Source: Aspidapion aeneum
Lineage: Eukaryota; Arthropoda; Insecta; Coleoptera; Brentidae
Reading direction: 5' to 3'
Length of the DNA stretch: 64,000 nucleotides
Assembly (NCBI GenBank): GCA_963576565.1
Contig: OY755047.1
Location: 36,423,851-36,487,850 of the forward strand
Within the stretch, counting starts at the first letter, position 1; each line of letters starts with the position of its first letter. Both the position numbers and the translations under genes were made by a program. The notes under the pieces are model-generated. The model was given only the letters and a program-made list of their open reading frames with translations, ran no database searches and was not told the origin of the DNA. Positions 1 through 51,326 of this stretch are shown one piece after another.

Positions 1-536
1 CACCTGATTTTTTGACTAAAACTTAAAAATAAATTAAGGTAAATTTTCAAAGCCGTAATTTCTAGAAAAAGCGATTGCGCCAAAATAATTACTTCATTTA
101 ATAGGGTAAAGTACATTTTCACGGTTAATAAATTTATATTTGTTATTCAATAAACCAAAGCTAACTTGAGAATCAAATTTTATTTATCTAAGTTTCAATA
201 TACTATTATGTAGGTATATCACGAACATTTCATTCTAAAGTGGCCAAGGCATCAACGGGCACATTAGTTTTTCAGCATCTTTTGAAAATTCTAGCCATAA
301 AATCTTTTATTCTGGGGGTTAGATTCAGAACCTGCTTATTTCTTATTCAAGTACTGCCTACACCAAATTTACTTTGCCTACACCTCAAGATTTGGCCAAT
401 TTGGATTTTATATCCTTTTTATACGAAATCAGTGTTTTCCTAACCTTCAAACAGCCTTCAAACGAATTCCAATCTATCCAAAGACGCGACCTGACCTTTT
501 TCTCACATAAAAAATATCGAAAATTAAGAATAATGA
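1..536. other. No gene recognised
   Basis: AT-rich sequence. The open frame at 240-443 has no recognisable domain and no splice context. It is probably TULP4 intron or 5' flank. Confidence 0.5.
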
Positions 537-725
537 CAGCCCCTTAAATTATTATCAAGACTGATCCTTCTTTGAATGGCAACAGTTTCGAAGGCTGACA
601 GATTTAAAATTTTGACAATATTGAAATCAAAAAAAATATAGGTTGACAAGAAAATAATGGAAATGTCAGCCTTCGACAGTGTTGTATTTCAAAGAAGGAT
701 GGAGCTTGTTAATTTGAGGGGGCTG
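537..725. mobile_element. Foldback MITE, 189 bp
   Basis: Inverted arms of about 65 bp: CAGCCCCTTAAATT ... CCTTCTTTGAA ... TCGAAGGCTGACA on the left and their reverse complement on the right (TGTCAGCCTTCGACA ... TTCAAAGAAGGATGGAGC ... GGGGGCTG). Confidence 0.8.
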
Positions 726-1817
726 TGGAATAACATATTTTTGACAATACATATACTGGGGGTGTGTTTATATGCTGTATTATGCACGATGTTACTCACC
801 GCTGACTACTTGACCTGACAAGACAATGACTTAAACAAAAAACATGAGTTTAATTGACATTGATGGGTTTGTCGCGTCTCTGTTTCCTTTAAATATGTAC
901 ATACAGGGTCTCTAATTTCACCTAATGCGATAACTCATTATAATAAATGATGAAGAAATGCCAGTATTTCATAAAATTTATTTAAATTATAAAAATTACC
1001 TTCAATGTCAGATCTTGACAGATAATAAAAAATACACATCATGACGTTAAACCCTTGATTATATATGACGCAGTGACCCGATTTAAAATAATGTATGCCA
1101 AAATACACCCCGGTGCGGTGGGTATTGTATAATTTAGCCCGGGAGTATATTAAATTTGATTTAAATTTGCCACGGAAATTACTTCCACGGGAAATAATAA
1201 AAATTTATTTAGCTCACAGTTACGTATTTGGAAGGAATAACTAATATAAATTCTAAGGCCCTGACTACATGATACTTTTTGGTTTCGACTGATAAAATAA
1301 AACTGGGAAGAAGAGATACATGCGTTTGAATGGAGCACCGATTTTGTTCGAAATTGTGGTCCGCAAACAGTGGGTATCATACAGACCAAGCCTAACCGGT
1401 TGTAACATTAAAAATAAGTAAAATTTAGACATAATAAAAGTTAGGTATAATTTGTCAAGTATCACTTTTTATATGACTTGCACCTTTTTTATTTTTTGTG
1501 CAAGTCGTTTTGAAGTTCGATTAAGTATGGGATAACTGAAATTTACTGATTCTTATTACACGGTTGCCTCAAGAATTTACCATGATAGATGCCCTTTGTG
1601 TATAGGTATTCGACACCCTAAAAGGAGTATAAAGGGCAAAATCATTATTTAACTAAACGTGTATTGTTATTTAGTATAAATAGGTAGGTATAATGGGGTA
1701 AAAAATAGCTACACTTGATAGACAGTATAAAGCATTTAGTAATAATGACAAACAAAAAAAAAGGAAACTACTACAAAAAGTTTCCATTCTAAAAAGAAAC
1801 AAGGCCAATAAAAAATT
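726..1817. other. No gene recognised
   Basis: AT-rich sequence without convincing exons or repeats. The minus-strand frames at 1150-1465 overlap each other and show no known motif. Confidence 0.5.
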
Positions 1818-2019
1818 GTTTTTTTTTTGTCAAACACACTGTGTTTTTTTTATTACAATCTAGTCAGTAAGACTAATTAGCAATTTTGTTTTAACTTAAT
1901 TTACTAGAAAAGTCAGATTTAAACTTAGGGTTTACTCAACAGTTCTCCCCGCTTTGTTTAGTCCGTAACTCACAATTGTGTTGTGTTTATAGCATTATTT
2001 TGTTTTATGTGTAATTCAC

Positions 2020-4673
2020 TTAGTTTACTAGCTCAAACGGCTTCTCTCTTTTTAGTCTTCGAACTAGCATAGTATTGTCTAGAAGCTGAATTGCTTCCAC
2101 ATTCACATGCCGATGGAGTCTATCTTCATGGCTTTTTGCGTACTTTTTTATAGTCTCTGCTACAGTTTCGATTTTTAGATCTCGATGAAGGTCACTATTT
2201 CGAACGTACCAAGGTGCATTCACAATGTTTCTTAATACTTTACTTTGAAATCTCTGTACTAAAATGTTACTCTCTTTAGCACAACCCCATAGTTGAATAC
2301 CATATGTCCATACTGGTTTCAGTATTTGTCTATAAAGCAGTAACTTATTATGAATTGTTAAATTGGACTTCCTTCCAATTAGCCAGTTCATTTTTCTATA
2401 CCTTATCTCAAGTTCTTCTTTTTTTTTCTTAACATGTGCTTTCCAGCGCAATTTGGCATCAAGTGTCATACCTAGATATTTTGCCTGATTCGAATATGGT
2501 ACTGGAATGTTGTTAATTGTTATTTGTATGTGATTTATATTTTTGTTTGTAAAATCAACATGAATTGATTTGGTTTCATTTAATTTTATTCGCCACTTTG
2601 TGGTCCAACTGTGAACTTGGGTGACTGCATCCTGAAGTTTTTCTATGCATTTTTCAATAGATTTTTCTACCGTCAATAAACCAGTATCATCGGCAAATGT
2701 TGCTAAGTGACAATTTTCTGGCTTTGGGATATCACAAGTGAATAATAAGTATAGATAAGGGCCTAGTACGCTACCCTGGGGCACGCTTGCTTGAATTTCT
2801 CTTAAATTTGAGTATGAGTCTTCCTGTTTTACTCTAAAATGTCTATCAGATATGTATGATTCCAAAATATCCGAATATTGTTTTGGCAGAAACCGTTTTA
2901 GTTTAAAATTAAGGCCTTCATGCCACACTTTGTCAAATGCTTGTGCTACATCTAGAAAAACTGCAGAACAAACTTTTCCCTCTTCTTGTGCTTTTTCTAT
3001 TATATTAGTAATTCTGTGTACTTGATCTATCGTGGAATGCTTGTCTCGAAAACCAAATTGATGAGATGGAATAATTTCTTGTCTTTCTATGATGGGTTTT
3101 ATTCTTTTAAGCAATAATTTTTCATAGAGCTTGGATATAATTGGCAGCAAAGATATTGGCCTGTAAGATGACACGTCATGGAGTGGTTTTCCCGGTTTTG
3201 GAATCATGATAACTTCTGCAACTTTCCACAGTTTAGGTACATACCTAAGCCTAAAAGACGCATTAATTAGGTTGCATAGTTTTACGATAGCTTTTCTGGG
3301 GAGTTGTTTTATGACTACCCCGTTAATAAGATCATACCCTGGGGCTTTTTTCGAATTAATATTTTTGATTTCTGTTAATATTTCTTTTGGTGATGTAAGC
3401 TTAATATGGTCCTCGATTTGATGGGGTTCATTTAAATGAAAGTGTTCATCTGGTGCTTCATGGGGCTGAAATGTTTTTTCTAAATGACTTGCAAAAATAT
3501 CTGCTTTTTCTTCGTTACTCCTTGCCCACTGGTTGTTAGATTTTCGTATGGGTGGAATTTGGATAATTGGTCTTTTAAAATCTTTGGTTGCTTTCCAAAG
3601 GGAATAGTCGGTATTTTTATCATCTGTAAGTTCATTAAGAAAATGGTTAATAGATTCATTTTTTATTACTAGAATTTCCCACCTAATGCGCTGCGTCATG
3701 TTGTTGAGATTTGTTTTGTCCCGAGGATCACGGCTTTGCTGCCACTTTCTTCTTAGTTTCCTTTTTTCCAATATAAGGTCTCTAATTTCCTTTGGATAGT
3801 TTTTTCCCTTAAAAATTCTCTTTGGTTTTGGACTGTTTTCCCAAGCTGCTTGTTGAATATTTGTAACAAAATATTCAACTTCTTTATCGATTTGTTCTGG
3901 CGTTTGCAATGGTACTGATAGGTTTATTTTTTCTGACAGACTTTGTTTAAAACTAATCCAGTCAGTCAGTTTATTTACTAGTGAGATATTTGCTTCTTTC
4001 TTTATTATGTTTTTACTAAGAGTTAGAATAATAGGTGAATGATCTGAGTGTCAAAACTTTCTTCTATATCTACAAAACTTAAAGATATATTTTTTACTAT
4101 AAAAAAATCAATTAGATCTGGAATTTTTCCTGGATCTGTTGGATAGTATGTGGGCTTACCAGTTGATATCGGCTCACATTGATATTCACTAATAGCTTGC
4201 AAAAGTTCTTTTCCTTTAGAATTCGTCAGTCTAGATCCCCAGTAGGTATTTTTTGCATTACAGTCACCTCCAATTATAAAACGGTTTCCTAATTTTCTGA
4301 GTAAATTAAGATATTGATTTTTCTTTAGTAAGTGCCTTGGTGGTATATAGACAGCACTTATGACTAATGTATATGTTTTGGTTTTTACACTTACTAATGT
4401 AGCTTGAATCTCTATGGTTTTATATCCCATCTCCTCATAGTGTGATATATTTTCTTTAATTATTACAGCACTTCCCCCATGTGCAGTATTGCTAGGGTGA
4501 GTTGTATGATACACTTTATAACCTTTAAATTTAATGTGAGACTGGTTAGTGAAATGCGTTTCTGACACAAGACAGACGTCAATTTTTTCTATGTCTAGAA
4601 TAACTTGCAAGTCTTGCTGATGTTGCAAGAGACCATTGGCATTCCACGCTAGGATTCTAAGATTACTGACCAT
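2020..4673 (-). pseudogene. Jockey ORF2: AP-endonuclease and reverse transcriptase (one frameshift)
   Basis: The endonuclease starts MVSNLRILAWNANGLLQHQQ with motifs LVSETHF, GGDCNAKNTYWGS and, after the break, SDHSPI. The frame shifts by one base near 4055-4062, just before SDHSPI. The reverse transcriptase then runs to 2020 with FLDVAQAFDKVW, ASVPQGSVLGP and the catalytic FADD (LATFADDTGLL). The C-terminus reads LWGCAKESNILVQRFQSKVL, usual for Jockey. Target-primed reverse transcription is the family function. Confidence 0.88.
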
Positions 4674-6056
4674 TTTGGGGCATATTGGTAGCTCCGTTAT
4701 TGCTACTTTCTAGTTTAGTTAATCGCTCATCAAGTTTGTTCAATTTCTCCAAAATTAATTGTAGTGTTTGTTCCATAGTGTTTTGACTACTGATATTAAT
4801 ATCAGGTATAGTAGCTGTTGCTGCTACTTGGCTGTATGTCCTTGTCACAGAGTTTTGTGTGACTGTGTTTCTTGTCTGTTGGTTTTGTCTATTTGTACTC
4901 ACGTTTGGTATGAGATTCGGTTTCTTAGGTTTATTTTTCAATTTTTGTATTTCCTTAGCAACAAGGCATCCTCTGTAGTTAGCAGGATGCTTGCCTCCAC
5001 AGTGGATGCATTTTGGCTCAGATTCTTTTGGTTTGGGGCATTCTACAGTAAGATGTTTACCCGTGCATTTCACGCAACGTGGTTCTTTAGCGCAATATTT
5101 TTGCGTGTGTCCATAAGATTGGCATCTTTTGCATTGAGGGACTAACTTTGAGGTTTTTAGTGCTTTTATTTCCACTTCAATCCCAAGGATACTGGAAATT
5201 TCAAAAACTTTGTTGATATCTTCATCGTGGCTAAATGTGAGCATAAACATGTTAAGAGGTTGTCTTGTTCTCCATTTAAGTTTGTTGCTGGCCTCCAGTG
5301 CCTTAAATCCTTTTTTTTGTAGATCAGCTACAATTTTTTGTGGGTCACATGAGAAGTGTAGCCTATTCGCTATTACTCTAATTGGCCTTATTTGTTTGTT
5401 TTCGTATGTGTGCCATTGATGCTTTATTTCATTAAGCATTTTAGTAACCAGCCGATAGCTGTCTACGTCTTGTACATTTATTTTAATATTTTCGTTATTT
5501 AAAACTTTTATTTTAACTCCTTGTATGATATTTAACTTTTCATAAATATCATTAAAATTATTTACGCCATTTACCATAATCGGTGGAGGTAATGGAGCTT
5601 TTTTAACCTTGGGGGTTCTTCATTTTGTGTTTTATTGGAGGGCTCTCCAGTGCCCGAGCTTTGTTGTGGTGGTGAGAGTGAAGTATCCATTCGACGTTTT
5701 TTCCAACCTTTTCCTTTTTGTCTGATCCACTCAGTTTCTCTTGCCAGATCGTCCTCATCAGTAATGTAGTCCATGTCAGACTTTTCTTTTTTAGTGACTT
5801 TTGTCTCTAAATCTGCAAATTTTCTTTGCATACTTTCCAGTTGACTTCGGAGATAATCCACTTGTACACTAAGTGAATTTTTTTCGTTTTGGGATTTTTT
5901 CCATTCGCTATATAAAACTTCTTCATTTTGTGTTCTAGCATGGCTATCCTGAAATAATTCGGCATTATCCATTTTTTCTTGATTTTGTTTGGGCTTTTCG
6001 CTAATTTTTAAAACAAGTTTCACAGGTGATGGTACACTTTTTTTGCTTTTAAACAT
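4663..6056 (-). pseudogene. Jockey ORF1: coiled coil and three CCHC knuckles (one frameshift)
   Basis: ORF1 encodes the RNA-binding, nucleocapsid-like protein of the LINE. It probably begins MFKSKKSVPSPVKLVLKI. It has a heptad-like segment (SVQVDYLRSQLESMQRKF), an acidic/basic linker, then an RNA-binding region ending in knuckles with CKRCQSYGHTQKYC, CVKCTGKHLTVEC and CIHCGGKHPANYRGC. The frame breaks in an A-run near 5600-5606, so the reading frame upstream (to 5571) and downstream (from 5577) differ by one base. The frame is open further upstream to 6308, but that sequence looks like leader. Confidence 0.85.
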
Positions 6057-6330
6057 GATATTTATAATACACATTGTATATAGATTTTTAACACAGGTTT
6101 TTCGCGCGCGAGGTTTATTGTAAACAAAACAAACTTCGACTTTGACCTCGTTAGTACTATCATGCAGGTACGCTGCAATATAACCGTACTGAACTGCGAT
6201 CGAACGAATACTGAATAAAAAATTGTGTGTGCATAAGACCACACGGCAGAAGTGTAAACTTGAACAAGGCGAAATTAATAATACATCTTCATTCATCTGC
6301 ATCATCATATCGCTCGCTGAATGTTCCTCT

Positions 6331-7019
6331 CATAGTTAGTCGACTCGAGCCGGCTTTACCCGAATGAGCGTTACATAGCCGAGCCTGACGGCTCAGTTTA
6401 ATTCACTACCCACAAAAACTGCTAAACGCGCCTAAAGAAGTTAACACTTCAAAAAAAGTACGCGTCTTGAGTTCTTCTTGTGAAATTTTTAAATACTTTG
6501 AAGTTTATATATGTAAATGAGAGCAAGAACTGGCTCAACTTAGTAAAAAATATCACTGGACCAAATAGTGAAAATAAAGTAGCACTAAGGCAAAACAGCG
6601 ATGTCACAAAATAGTGCAAAAAAAAGTAAAGTTTATACAAAATAGTTTATCTAAACAAGTTATGTTATGCCTCCAGGCTATTCCCCTCTAAGTTTGGAAA
6701 GCTGATTTTATAAAAAATAAGTTAGGACACTTCAACTTACTAACTTAACCTAATATATTTCAACTTAAGTATGAAAATATGTCCTCATAGGGAGAAAGTA
6801 AATGGATATCAAACAAAATTCAAATTGCAAATGCGCAACTCTCCCTTCATGCATCGAACCTAGAGAGATCCAAAACCACGGGGGTTCGCATGTGCGACAC
6901 GGTGGCATAAGTACAAATTAACATTTAAAAATTAGTCATTTCTTAGAGTGGAGCTTTGTAAAATAAAAGAAGGAAAACAAAAACTAACCTACCAAAGTAC
7001 ACTATTATCGGCGCTATTT
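6331..7019. other. No gene recognised
   Basis: AT-rich flank between the Jockey element and the GC-word array. I searched the plus strand for the missing TULP4 N-terminal segment and did not see it. Confidence 0.45.
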
Positions 7020-7560
7020 AATACTAACGTGGTTTTGGACCGGCGCTATTTTGTCCCGGGCTATTTTGTCGCAGCGTTATTTTGTAGGTGTACTGTTATG
7101 TCCTGCGCCATTTTATCTGACGCCAACTTTTCTAAAGCCATTTTCTTCAGAGCTGTTTGTACCGTACTATTCCCACACTGTATACTGTTATGGGGTTGGG
7201 GATAATTCGCCGCGCCGATTTATTGCGGACCAATTTGTTGTGAGGACAACTCGCCGCGAGAATATTTGTTTATTTTTTTTTTAAATATAACTTATTTTTT
7301 CTTAAATCATAGCTCCGCAGTGCTTAAGTTTGAGATCAAAATCTGTGTTAAACCTAACCGTAGTCAATTTATCGCAAAAATATCCCAAGATGTGTGGATC
7401 AACATTTTGCTAAAAAAATGTCCGCACAAAAAAAAAATGGCTTTTGAAAAAAAAAATGTTTTTTCTGAAAACTAATATTTATAAAAAAAACTAACAAAAA
7501 ATGCGGCGAATCGGCCGGCCGCCAATTATTCCAGCGGCGAATCGGCCTTCTAAGGTGGAA
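7020..7560. repeat. Irregular array of GC-rich words
   Basis: Short phrases such as GGCGCTATTTTGTC, GGGCTATTTTGTCGC, GCGTTATTTTGT (7040-7090) and, further on, GGCGAATCGGCC twice (7503-7550) recur with variable spacing in an AT-rich background. Similar words occur at 12040-12135 and 30080-30150. There is no coding potential. Confidence 0.5.
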
Positions 7561-7692
7561 TCTAAAAATGGGATTTTCAAAAAGCTCCGGTTCAAAAAGA
7601 GCCCACGACCGGTCTTTTTCATTCTTATTTAGTTTACTGTTTGGAACGTGTCTTACTCACAGGTTTTCGGCCTCCTACGTGCCTGCTTACAC

Positions 7693-7822
7693 CCGGTTTC
7701 CACCTATTCGTGCCCACCCTGATTCAAAAAACGCATCAGGCGACGCTGCATTTAAAACCAAATCCATGTCCCGTCACGTGATGCGCTTTTTGAATCAGAG
7801 TGGGCACGCAAAGGTGGAAACT
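7693..7822. mobile_element. MITE with 45-bp inverted repeats, copy 1
   Basis: Left GGTTTCCACCTATTCGTGCC then CACCCTGATTCAAAAAACGC; right GCGCTTTTTGAATCAGAGTG and GGCACGCAAAGGTGGAAAC. It lies 126 bp upstream of the first visible TULP4 exon. A second copy is at 22345-22470. Confidence 0.82.
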
Positions 7823-7948
7823 AGACTTTAGGAAGGCTGAATCTTAGATTTAGAACCTTGATGAGATGAGCTTTATCAATAACATTTATTAGAATTTTTT
7901 ATAATAAATCATCTACCTATTTATACTGTTATTATGACTTCTTTACAG

Positions 7949-46370
<38,422 letters not shown>

Positions 46371-47708
46371 GTAGTTGACTTTTGGTTTTTGTTCTGCCAA
46401 TGTATTTCAGTTATGTTTTTTATAGACATTTTTGCAGTGACGTCGTTATAATCATCATCATTAATGTTTGATAATTTTTGTATTTGTTTGATTTTTTATG
46501 CACTGTTCTTCGTTGAAATCTATAGTACATAAGCCACTTAAAAATGAATTTTGTATATTATTAGAAAAATTATTATAATCCTGTTATTTTTAAAATGACA
46601 TTCTTCTTAAATAAATTATATAATGCATACCATTGGTACATTGTCTCAAATGGAGTAGGTTCTAGGTTTTTAAAAATCTCGAATATGTCCATACAAAAAA
46701 CAAAATATGATTAAAACAACTATAAATTTTTTAAAATTTTCATCTTAATATGTTTATTCTTATTTAAAATTACGAAGATAATCTTAAACCTCAAATCATT
46801 CTTCCCTTGCGGTTCTTAAACATGTCAACAAAAGTATAATTTTTTACATTATGGTTAGGTTTTTAACAATTTTTTTATAATTTTTTATATTTTATATTTA
46901 AATATTTTTATGGCTCTGTGGAGGGTCATTTCTTTATTCCTCCTGTTGAACCGCAGAAGCCGTATTTGTCCTTAAAAATTGATTAACAAAATGTTTAACA
47001 TAAAAATTTAATATGGTACCAAAGACATAAATAAAATAAAGAACATATCTCTATCTCAGAGTAAACAAATCTCCAAAACTAACTCAATTTTAGACGCTGT
47101 ACCTAAATATACCTATTTTGTTACGCTTCTTTCTAGGTGTTATTCTTTTAAGTGTTGTTACTGTTTTACTACTTTGTAATTTTACATTTTTTTAAAGTTT
47201 ATTATGGGATAAATTGACATTTTTTAAATCTAGCTTAATCCAATATTTTATTATGTCCCATACTTTAATAATAATTATTGGATTGTGTTTTACAATGAAA
47301 ATTACCTATGCTAAAAATGGTAAAAAATTTCTAAAAAATACAGGAATAATAATTTAATTATAATTAAAAAATTATAATTTTTTCCATTTTCACGTTTTTT
47401 TGTAAACTGATTTATTGCCATATTTGTATTAATTAGATATTTGCTCATTGTATTATGAATGTTAATATAAAGACTTTTTTAAAAGGCATTGTTTAATTTG
47501 AAAAGATTCCTTAGAGTCAGTGTCAATAGAAAATAACATCTTTATGTGGGACCTCCTGGTTTTTATCATAGGTATATAGGTTTATCCCATGTAGCAAAGC
47601 ATCATTAAATCAAACATCAAACAAGTGGTCATTTGGATGACCTGCTGGTAATCTACCAAAAAATGTTATTTAAGATTTAGTTTGCTGTTCTTATCCCTGG
47701 ATCATATG
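46371..47708. other. TULP4 3'UTR and AT-rich intergenic sequence
   Basis: Contains the candidate AATAAA signals. No ORF of note and no recognised repeat before the Penelope-like element. Confidence 0.5.
46610..46615 (+). promoter_or_regulatory. Candidate polyadenylation signal of TULP4
   Basis: This is the first AATAAA after the TULP4 stop codon, 240 bp downstream. Further AATAAA copies occur near 47030. Nothing proves use of either. Confidence 0.4.
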
Positions 47709-48747
47709 GTTATGGGATAAGGCAAAGAAAAAACTCCTAGTATTCTTTGGGACGTTTCGTCTATAATCTAGACTTTTTCAACCCTAGAATAGAACACATG
47801 AAATAAAAACTATGATCAAAAACCAAACCCCCATTTAAATATATAACCTTAAATTATAAAATTAAGGATATTAAGTCACAGTAAAAAAAGTTTTTTTTTA
47901 CTTACCTCAGAATTTTTTTTAGAGTTTTGCCATAAGACAACTGTCGCAAGACAACACACTCGTCCTCTCAACAAACATTATGTTTATATTTTAAGATTCA
48001 AGATTAAAGATTTTTATTTATTATATATTATTATTATTTTTTTAAATATTTATATTAAACAACAACCAATTATATTACTTAAAATATTTTAAAAATGTAA
48101 AATTTTCTTCCTAGTTTTATTCAATTTGTTTACAGTTTTATAATTATTTTTTTGTAAGGTTATGTGGTCACAACGTATAAGATTGGTTCGTTGTGAGTAG
48201 GTGATTCGCACATCATTGGATGCATTCACCATTCAAACATAAACAGTATAACCATTCAAATTTGATCACAATGTTATAAAAGACAAAAATAAAAATTTTA
48301 AACTTTGTACATTAAAAATTAAGACGTAAATGTATCTCACGACAGCACATCCCATTAGACAATGTCTAAAAAGAGGTTTTTTTTAAAATCTAAATAATTT
48401 TTTGAAATAGATAAAACATAAAATAAAAAACCTTATAAAAAGACTTTTGCATCATTAACAAATAAGAACAATAAAATTTAAAAACCAATATTACTCACAA
48501 TCAGACAAACATGCTTACACACAAACATCAACTACATATAGGTACCTAGTCTAATTATCACAGACAATTACAATATCACTTTTGATGAAATTATCACATT
48601 CAGATAAATGCTTACTTTTTTCCAATCTTATAATTATTAAGGATATTACAATATAATGTGCTTAAACCTTTCACATCTGTTCGTAAGTTAACTGTATCAT
48701 TTATTTGTATGTGAATCATTTCACTAATTAATCTTTTTGAGTAGTTT

Positions 48748-49893
48748 TTGTTTCGAAACAAGTTTTTTTTCAGTTTTCAAGAAAGGATATATATTCAGAG
48801 GGATGGAACAGCAATGGGTAACCCAGCTAGCCCAATCCTAGCTAATCTAGTAATGAACTTTGTAATTACACAAGTTTTACATTGTTTACCCTTTGATATA
48901 CCTTTTTTCTTTCTCTATATTGATGATTCTTTCTTAGCTGCTGCAAGAGATCAGTTAAATATTCTCTTGAATACTTTTAATAATTTTCATCCGTCTTTCA
49001 AATTTACTATGGATGTTGAGGAAAATGATAAACTATGTTTTCTTGATACTGAGGTTCACAGAAAGACTGATGGTACCCTAGTTACTAATTGGTACTCAAA
49101 ACCTACCAGCTCAGGTAGAATTTTAAAGTTTTTATCAAACCATCCAGTTTCAAATAAAGTAGGAATTATTATGGGTCTCTAGCATAGAACAACGAAACTG
49201 CTTAGCCCTGAATTTCTGAATGCCAACACAAATAAAATTAAAACACTGCTAAAAAATAACAATTATCCAACCAATTTTATCAACAGAACAATAAATAAAT
49301 TCAACACAAAACAGACACTCACTAATAAAAAAGATAACGACAAAAAATATTATAAATTTTCTTTCATTAATGGTTTGTCACAGAACATAATGCAATGTTT
49401 TGCTGACACTAACATAGAACTAGCTTTTTATAACACAAAAACTACACAGTGTTTTTATACTAGGCTTAAAGATTCAACACCAATAAATAAACATTCAAAT
49501 TTAATTTATCAAATACCTTGTGAGTGTGGAAAGTGTTATGTTGGGCAGACAAAGCAATATCTGGAGAGAAGATTACAGCAACATAAAAATGATTGTCGGA
49601 ACGATAGAAGGTATGAGGCTGACAAAACAGCCCTTACCAGACATCATTTTGACACAGGTCATAATTTTAATTTTCAGGAAACTAAGATTTTAGATACGGA
49701 GCTGAACTACTTAAAAAGATTAATTAGTGAAATGATTCACATACAAATAAATAATACAGTTAACTTACGAACAGATGTGAAAGGCCATTATATTGTAATA
49801 TCCTTAATAATTATAAGATTAGAAAAAAGTAAGCATTTATCTGAATGTGATAATTTCATCAAAAGTGATATTTTAATTGTCTGTGATAATTAG
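48748..49893 (+). pseudogene. Penelope-like RT plus GIY-YIG endonuclease, partial, one stop
   Basis: One reading frame holds the whole region, broken only by TAG at 49180-49182. The RT part has DGTAMGNPASPILANLVMNF, the catalytic YIDDSF (FLYIDDSFLAAARDQL) and KLCFLDTEVHRKTDG. After a Lys/Asn-rich linker the endonuclease shows IPCECGKCYVGQTKQYLERR, where CYVGQT is the GIY-YIG core, and the downstream HHFDTGHNFNF. The N-terminal RT fingers are missing. RT plus GIY-YIG is diagnostic of Penelope-like elements. Confidence 0.88.
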
Positions 49894-50387
49894 ACTAGTT
49901 ACCTATATGTAGTTGATGTGTGTGTCTAAGCATGTTTATCTGATTGTGAGCAATATTGGTTTTTAAATTTTATTGTTCTTATTTGTTAATGATGCAAAAG
50001 TCTTTTTACAAGGTTTTTTATTTTGTGTTTTATCTATTTCAAAAAATTATCTAGATTTTAACAAAAACTTCTTTTTAGAGATTGTCTAATGGGATGTGCT
50101 GTCGTGAGATACATTTACGTCTTTTACTTAATTTTTAATGTACAAAGTTTAAAATTTTTATTTCTGTCTTTTATAACATTGTGATCAAATTTGAATGGTT
50201 GTACTGTTTATGTTCGAATGGTAAACGCATCCAATAATGTGCCCCTACCTACTCACAACGAACCAATCTTATACGTTGTGACCACATAACCTGAATAAAA
50301 CTAGGAAGAATATTTTACTTTTTTAAAATATTTTAAGTAATATAATTGGTTGTTGTTTAATATAAATATAAAAAAAAAATAATAATA

Positions 50388-50389
50388 AT

Positions 50390-50440
<51 letters not shown>
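50388..50440 (+). repeat. AAT/AT microsatellite in the right Penelope arm
   Basis: Short AAT run followed by about 22 AT units. The corresponding place in the left arm (near 48020-48045) has only a short ATT run. Confidence 0.85.
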
Positions 50441-50441
<1 letters not shown>

Positions 50442-50711
50442 ATAATGTTTGTTGAGAGGACGAGTGTGTTGTCTTGCGACAGTTGTCTTATGGAAAAACT
50501 CTAAAAAAATTCTGACGTAAGTAAAAAAAACTTTTTTTTCTGTGATTTAATATCCTTAATTTTATAATTTAAGGTTATATATTTAAATGGGGGTTTGGTT
50601 TTTGATCATAGTTTTTATTTCATGTGTTCTATTCTAGGGTTGAAAAAGTCTAGATTATAGACGAAACGTCCCAAAGAATACTAGGAGTTTTTTCTTTGCC
50701 TTATCCCATAA

Positions 50712-51018
50712 CCCACGAAATACCTTTCGTTCTTTAAGACGTCAGTTTTTTAACGTATTTTCTCAGTCTAGTTTTTGAGGTCTCAATTTATTGGTTAATA
50801 AGATAAACTTCTTGAATATATTAGTACTGGCAAAAGGCCTCTTAAAACAACTGTGACAAGCGTGCCAGCATGTTGATACTGATAATGGGTGCCGCGCTCT
50901 CAGCGCCATCTCTTTACTAAACTTAAAAACACCCATTATCAATTACCTTAGGATAAATACCTTATAATTTGTTTTAAAAAAAGCCAAGTAAGCAGCTACA
51001 TCAACTCAAAATAATGGC
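50712..51018. other. Intergenic, nothing assigned
   Basis: Short flank between the Penelope-like element and the MITE downstream of GST. Confidence 0.4.
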
Positions 51019-51229
51019 TTTGTCTTTATACTTTTACCCAGGTTGCCTACAGAGTTTGACCAGTCATGTGAACTTAACTGGACGACAATAGCTGTGTCAT
51101 CGGGTTTCCATAAAACAAATGGTTTAAGGCAACCTGATGACATAGATTTTTTAATCTGATTACAGTTGGCCAGTTAGGTTCAATGATCTTTTAAATTCTG
51201 TACCTAACATGTATAAAAGTATAAAGACC
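51019..51229. mobile_element. MITE, 210 bp, inverted-repeat ends
   Basis: Ends TCTTTATACTTTTACCCAGG and CATGTATAAAAGTATAAAGA are inverted; interior GACCAGTCATGTGAACTTAA and GCTGTGTCATCGGGTTTCC. It lies just beyond the GST stop codon. Confidence 0.75.
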
Positions 51230-51326
51230 TTGATTAAAGATGACCACTTTTTGACATTTAAAAGACGTCACCTTGCTACCTAGGATATATTAAATATAAA
51301 CAATTTGTGTAAAAATTGACAAAAAA

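Larger units (their letters stand above)
1818..6330 (-). mobile_element. Jockey-clade LINE, near full length, two frameshifts
   Basis: On the minus strand a gag-like ORF1 (about 6056 to 4663) is followed by ORF2 (4673 to 2020) with an endonuclease and a reverse transcriptase. The two ORFs overlap by a few bases, as is usual for Jockey. Each ORF carries one frameshift and little other decay, so the copy looks fairly young. The 3' end is a poly-A-like run on the minus strand (T-run near 1818-1829). The 5' boundary is uncertain. It lies antisense to TULP4, upstream of its first visible exon. Confidence 0.88.
47709..50711. mobile_element. Penelope-like element: two 5'-truncated copies head to head
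   Basis: Two arms of about 1 kb (47709-48747 and 49705-50711) are inverted copies of each other: the left arm is a minus-strand copy of the element's 3' end, including the tail of its GIY-YIG domain, and the right arm is the 3' end of the plus-strand copy. The plus copy begins inside the RT domain. Inverted partial copies acting as pseudo-LTRs are typical of Penelope-like elements. An AT dinucleotide run of about 50 bp (near 50388-50440) has expanded only in the right arm. It sits between the converging ends of TULP4 and GST. Confidence 0.85.

Noticed and set aside
1..7948. Search for the missing first coding exon(s) of TULP4
   Set aside because: No plus-strand segment with the conserved N-terminal WD40 words or a suitable phase-0 donor was found; it is probably outside the window.
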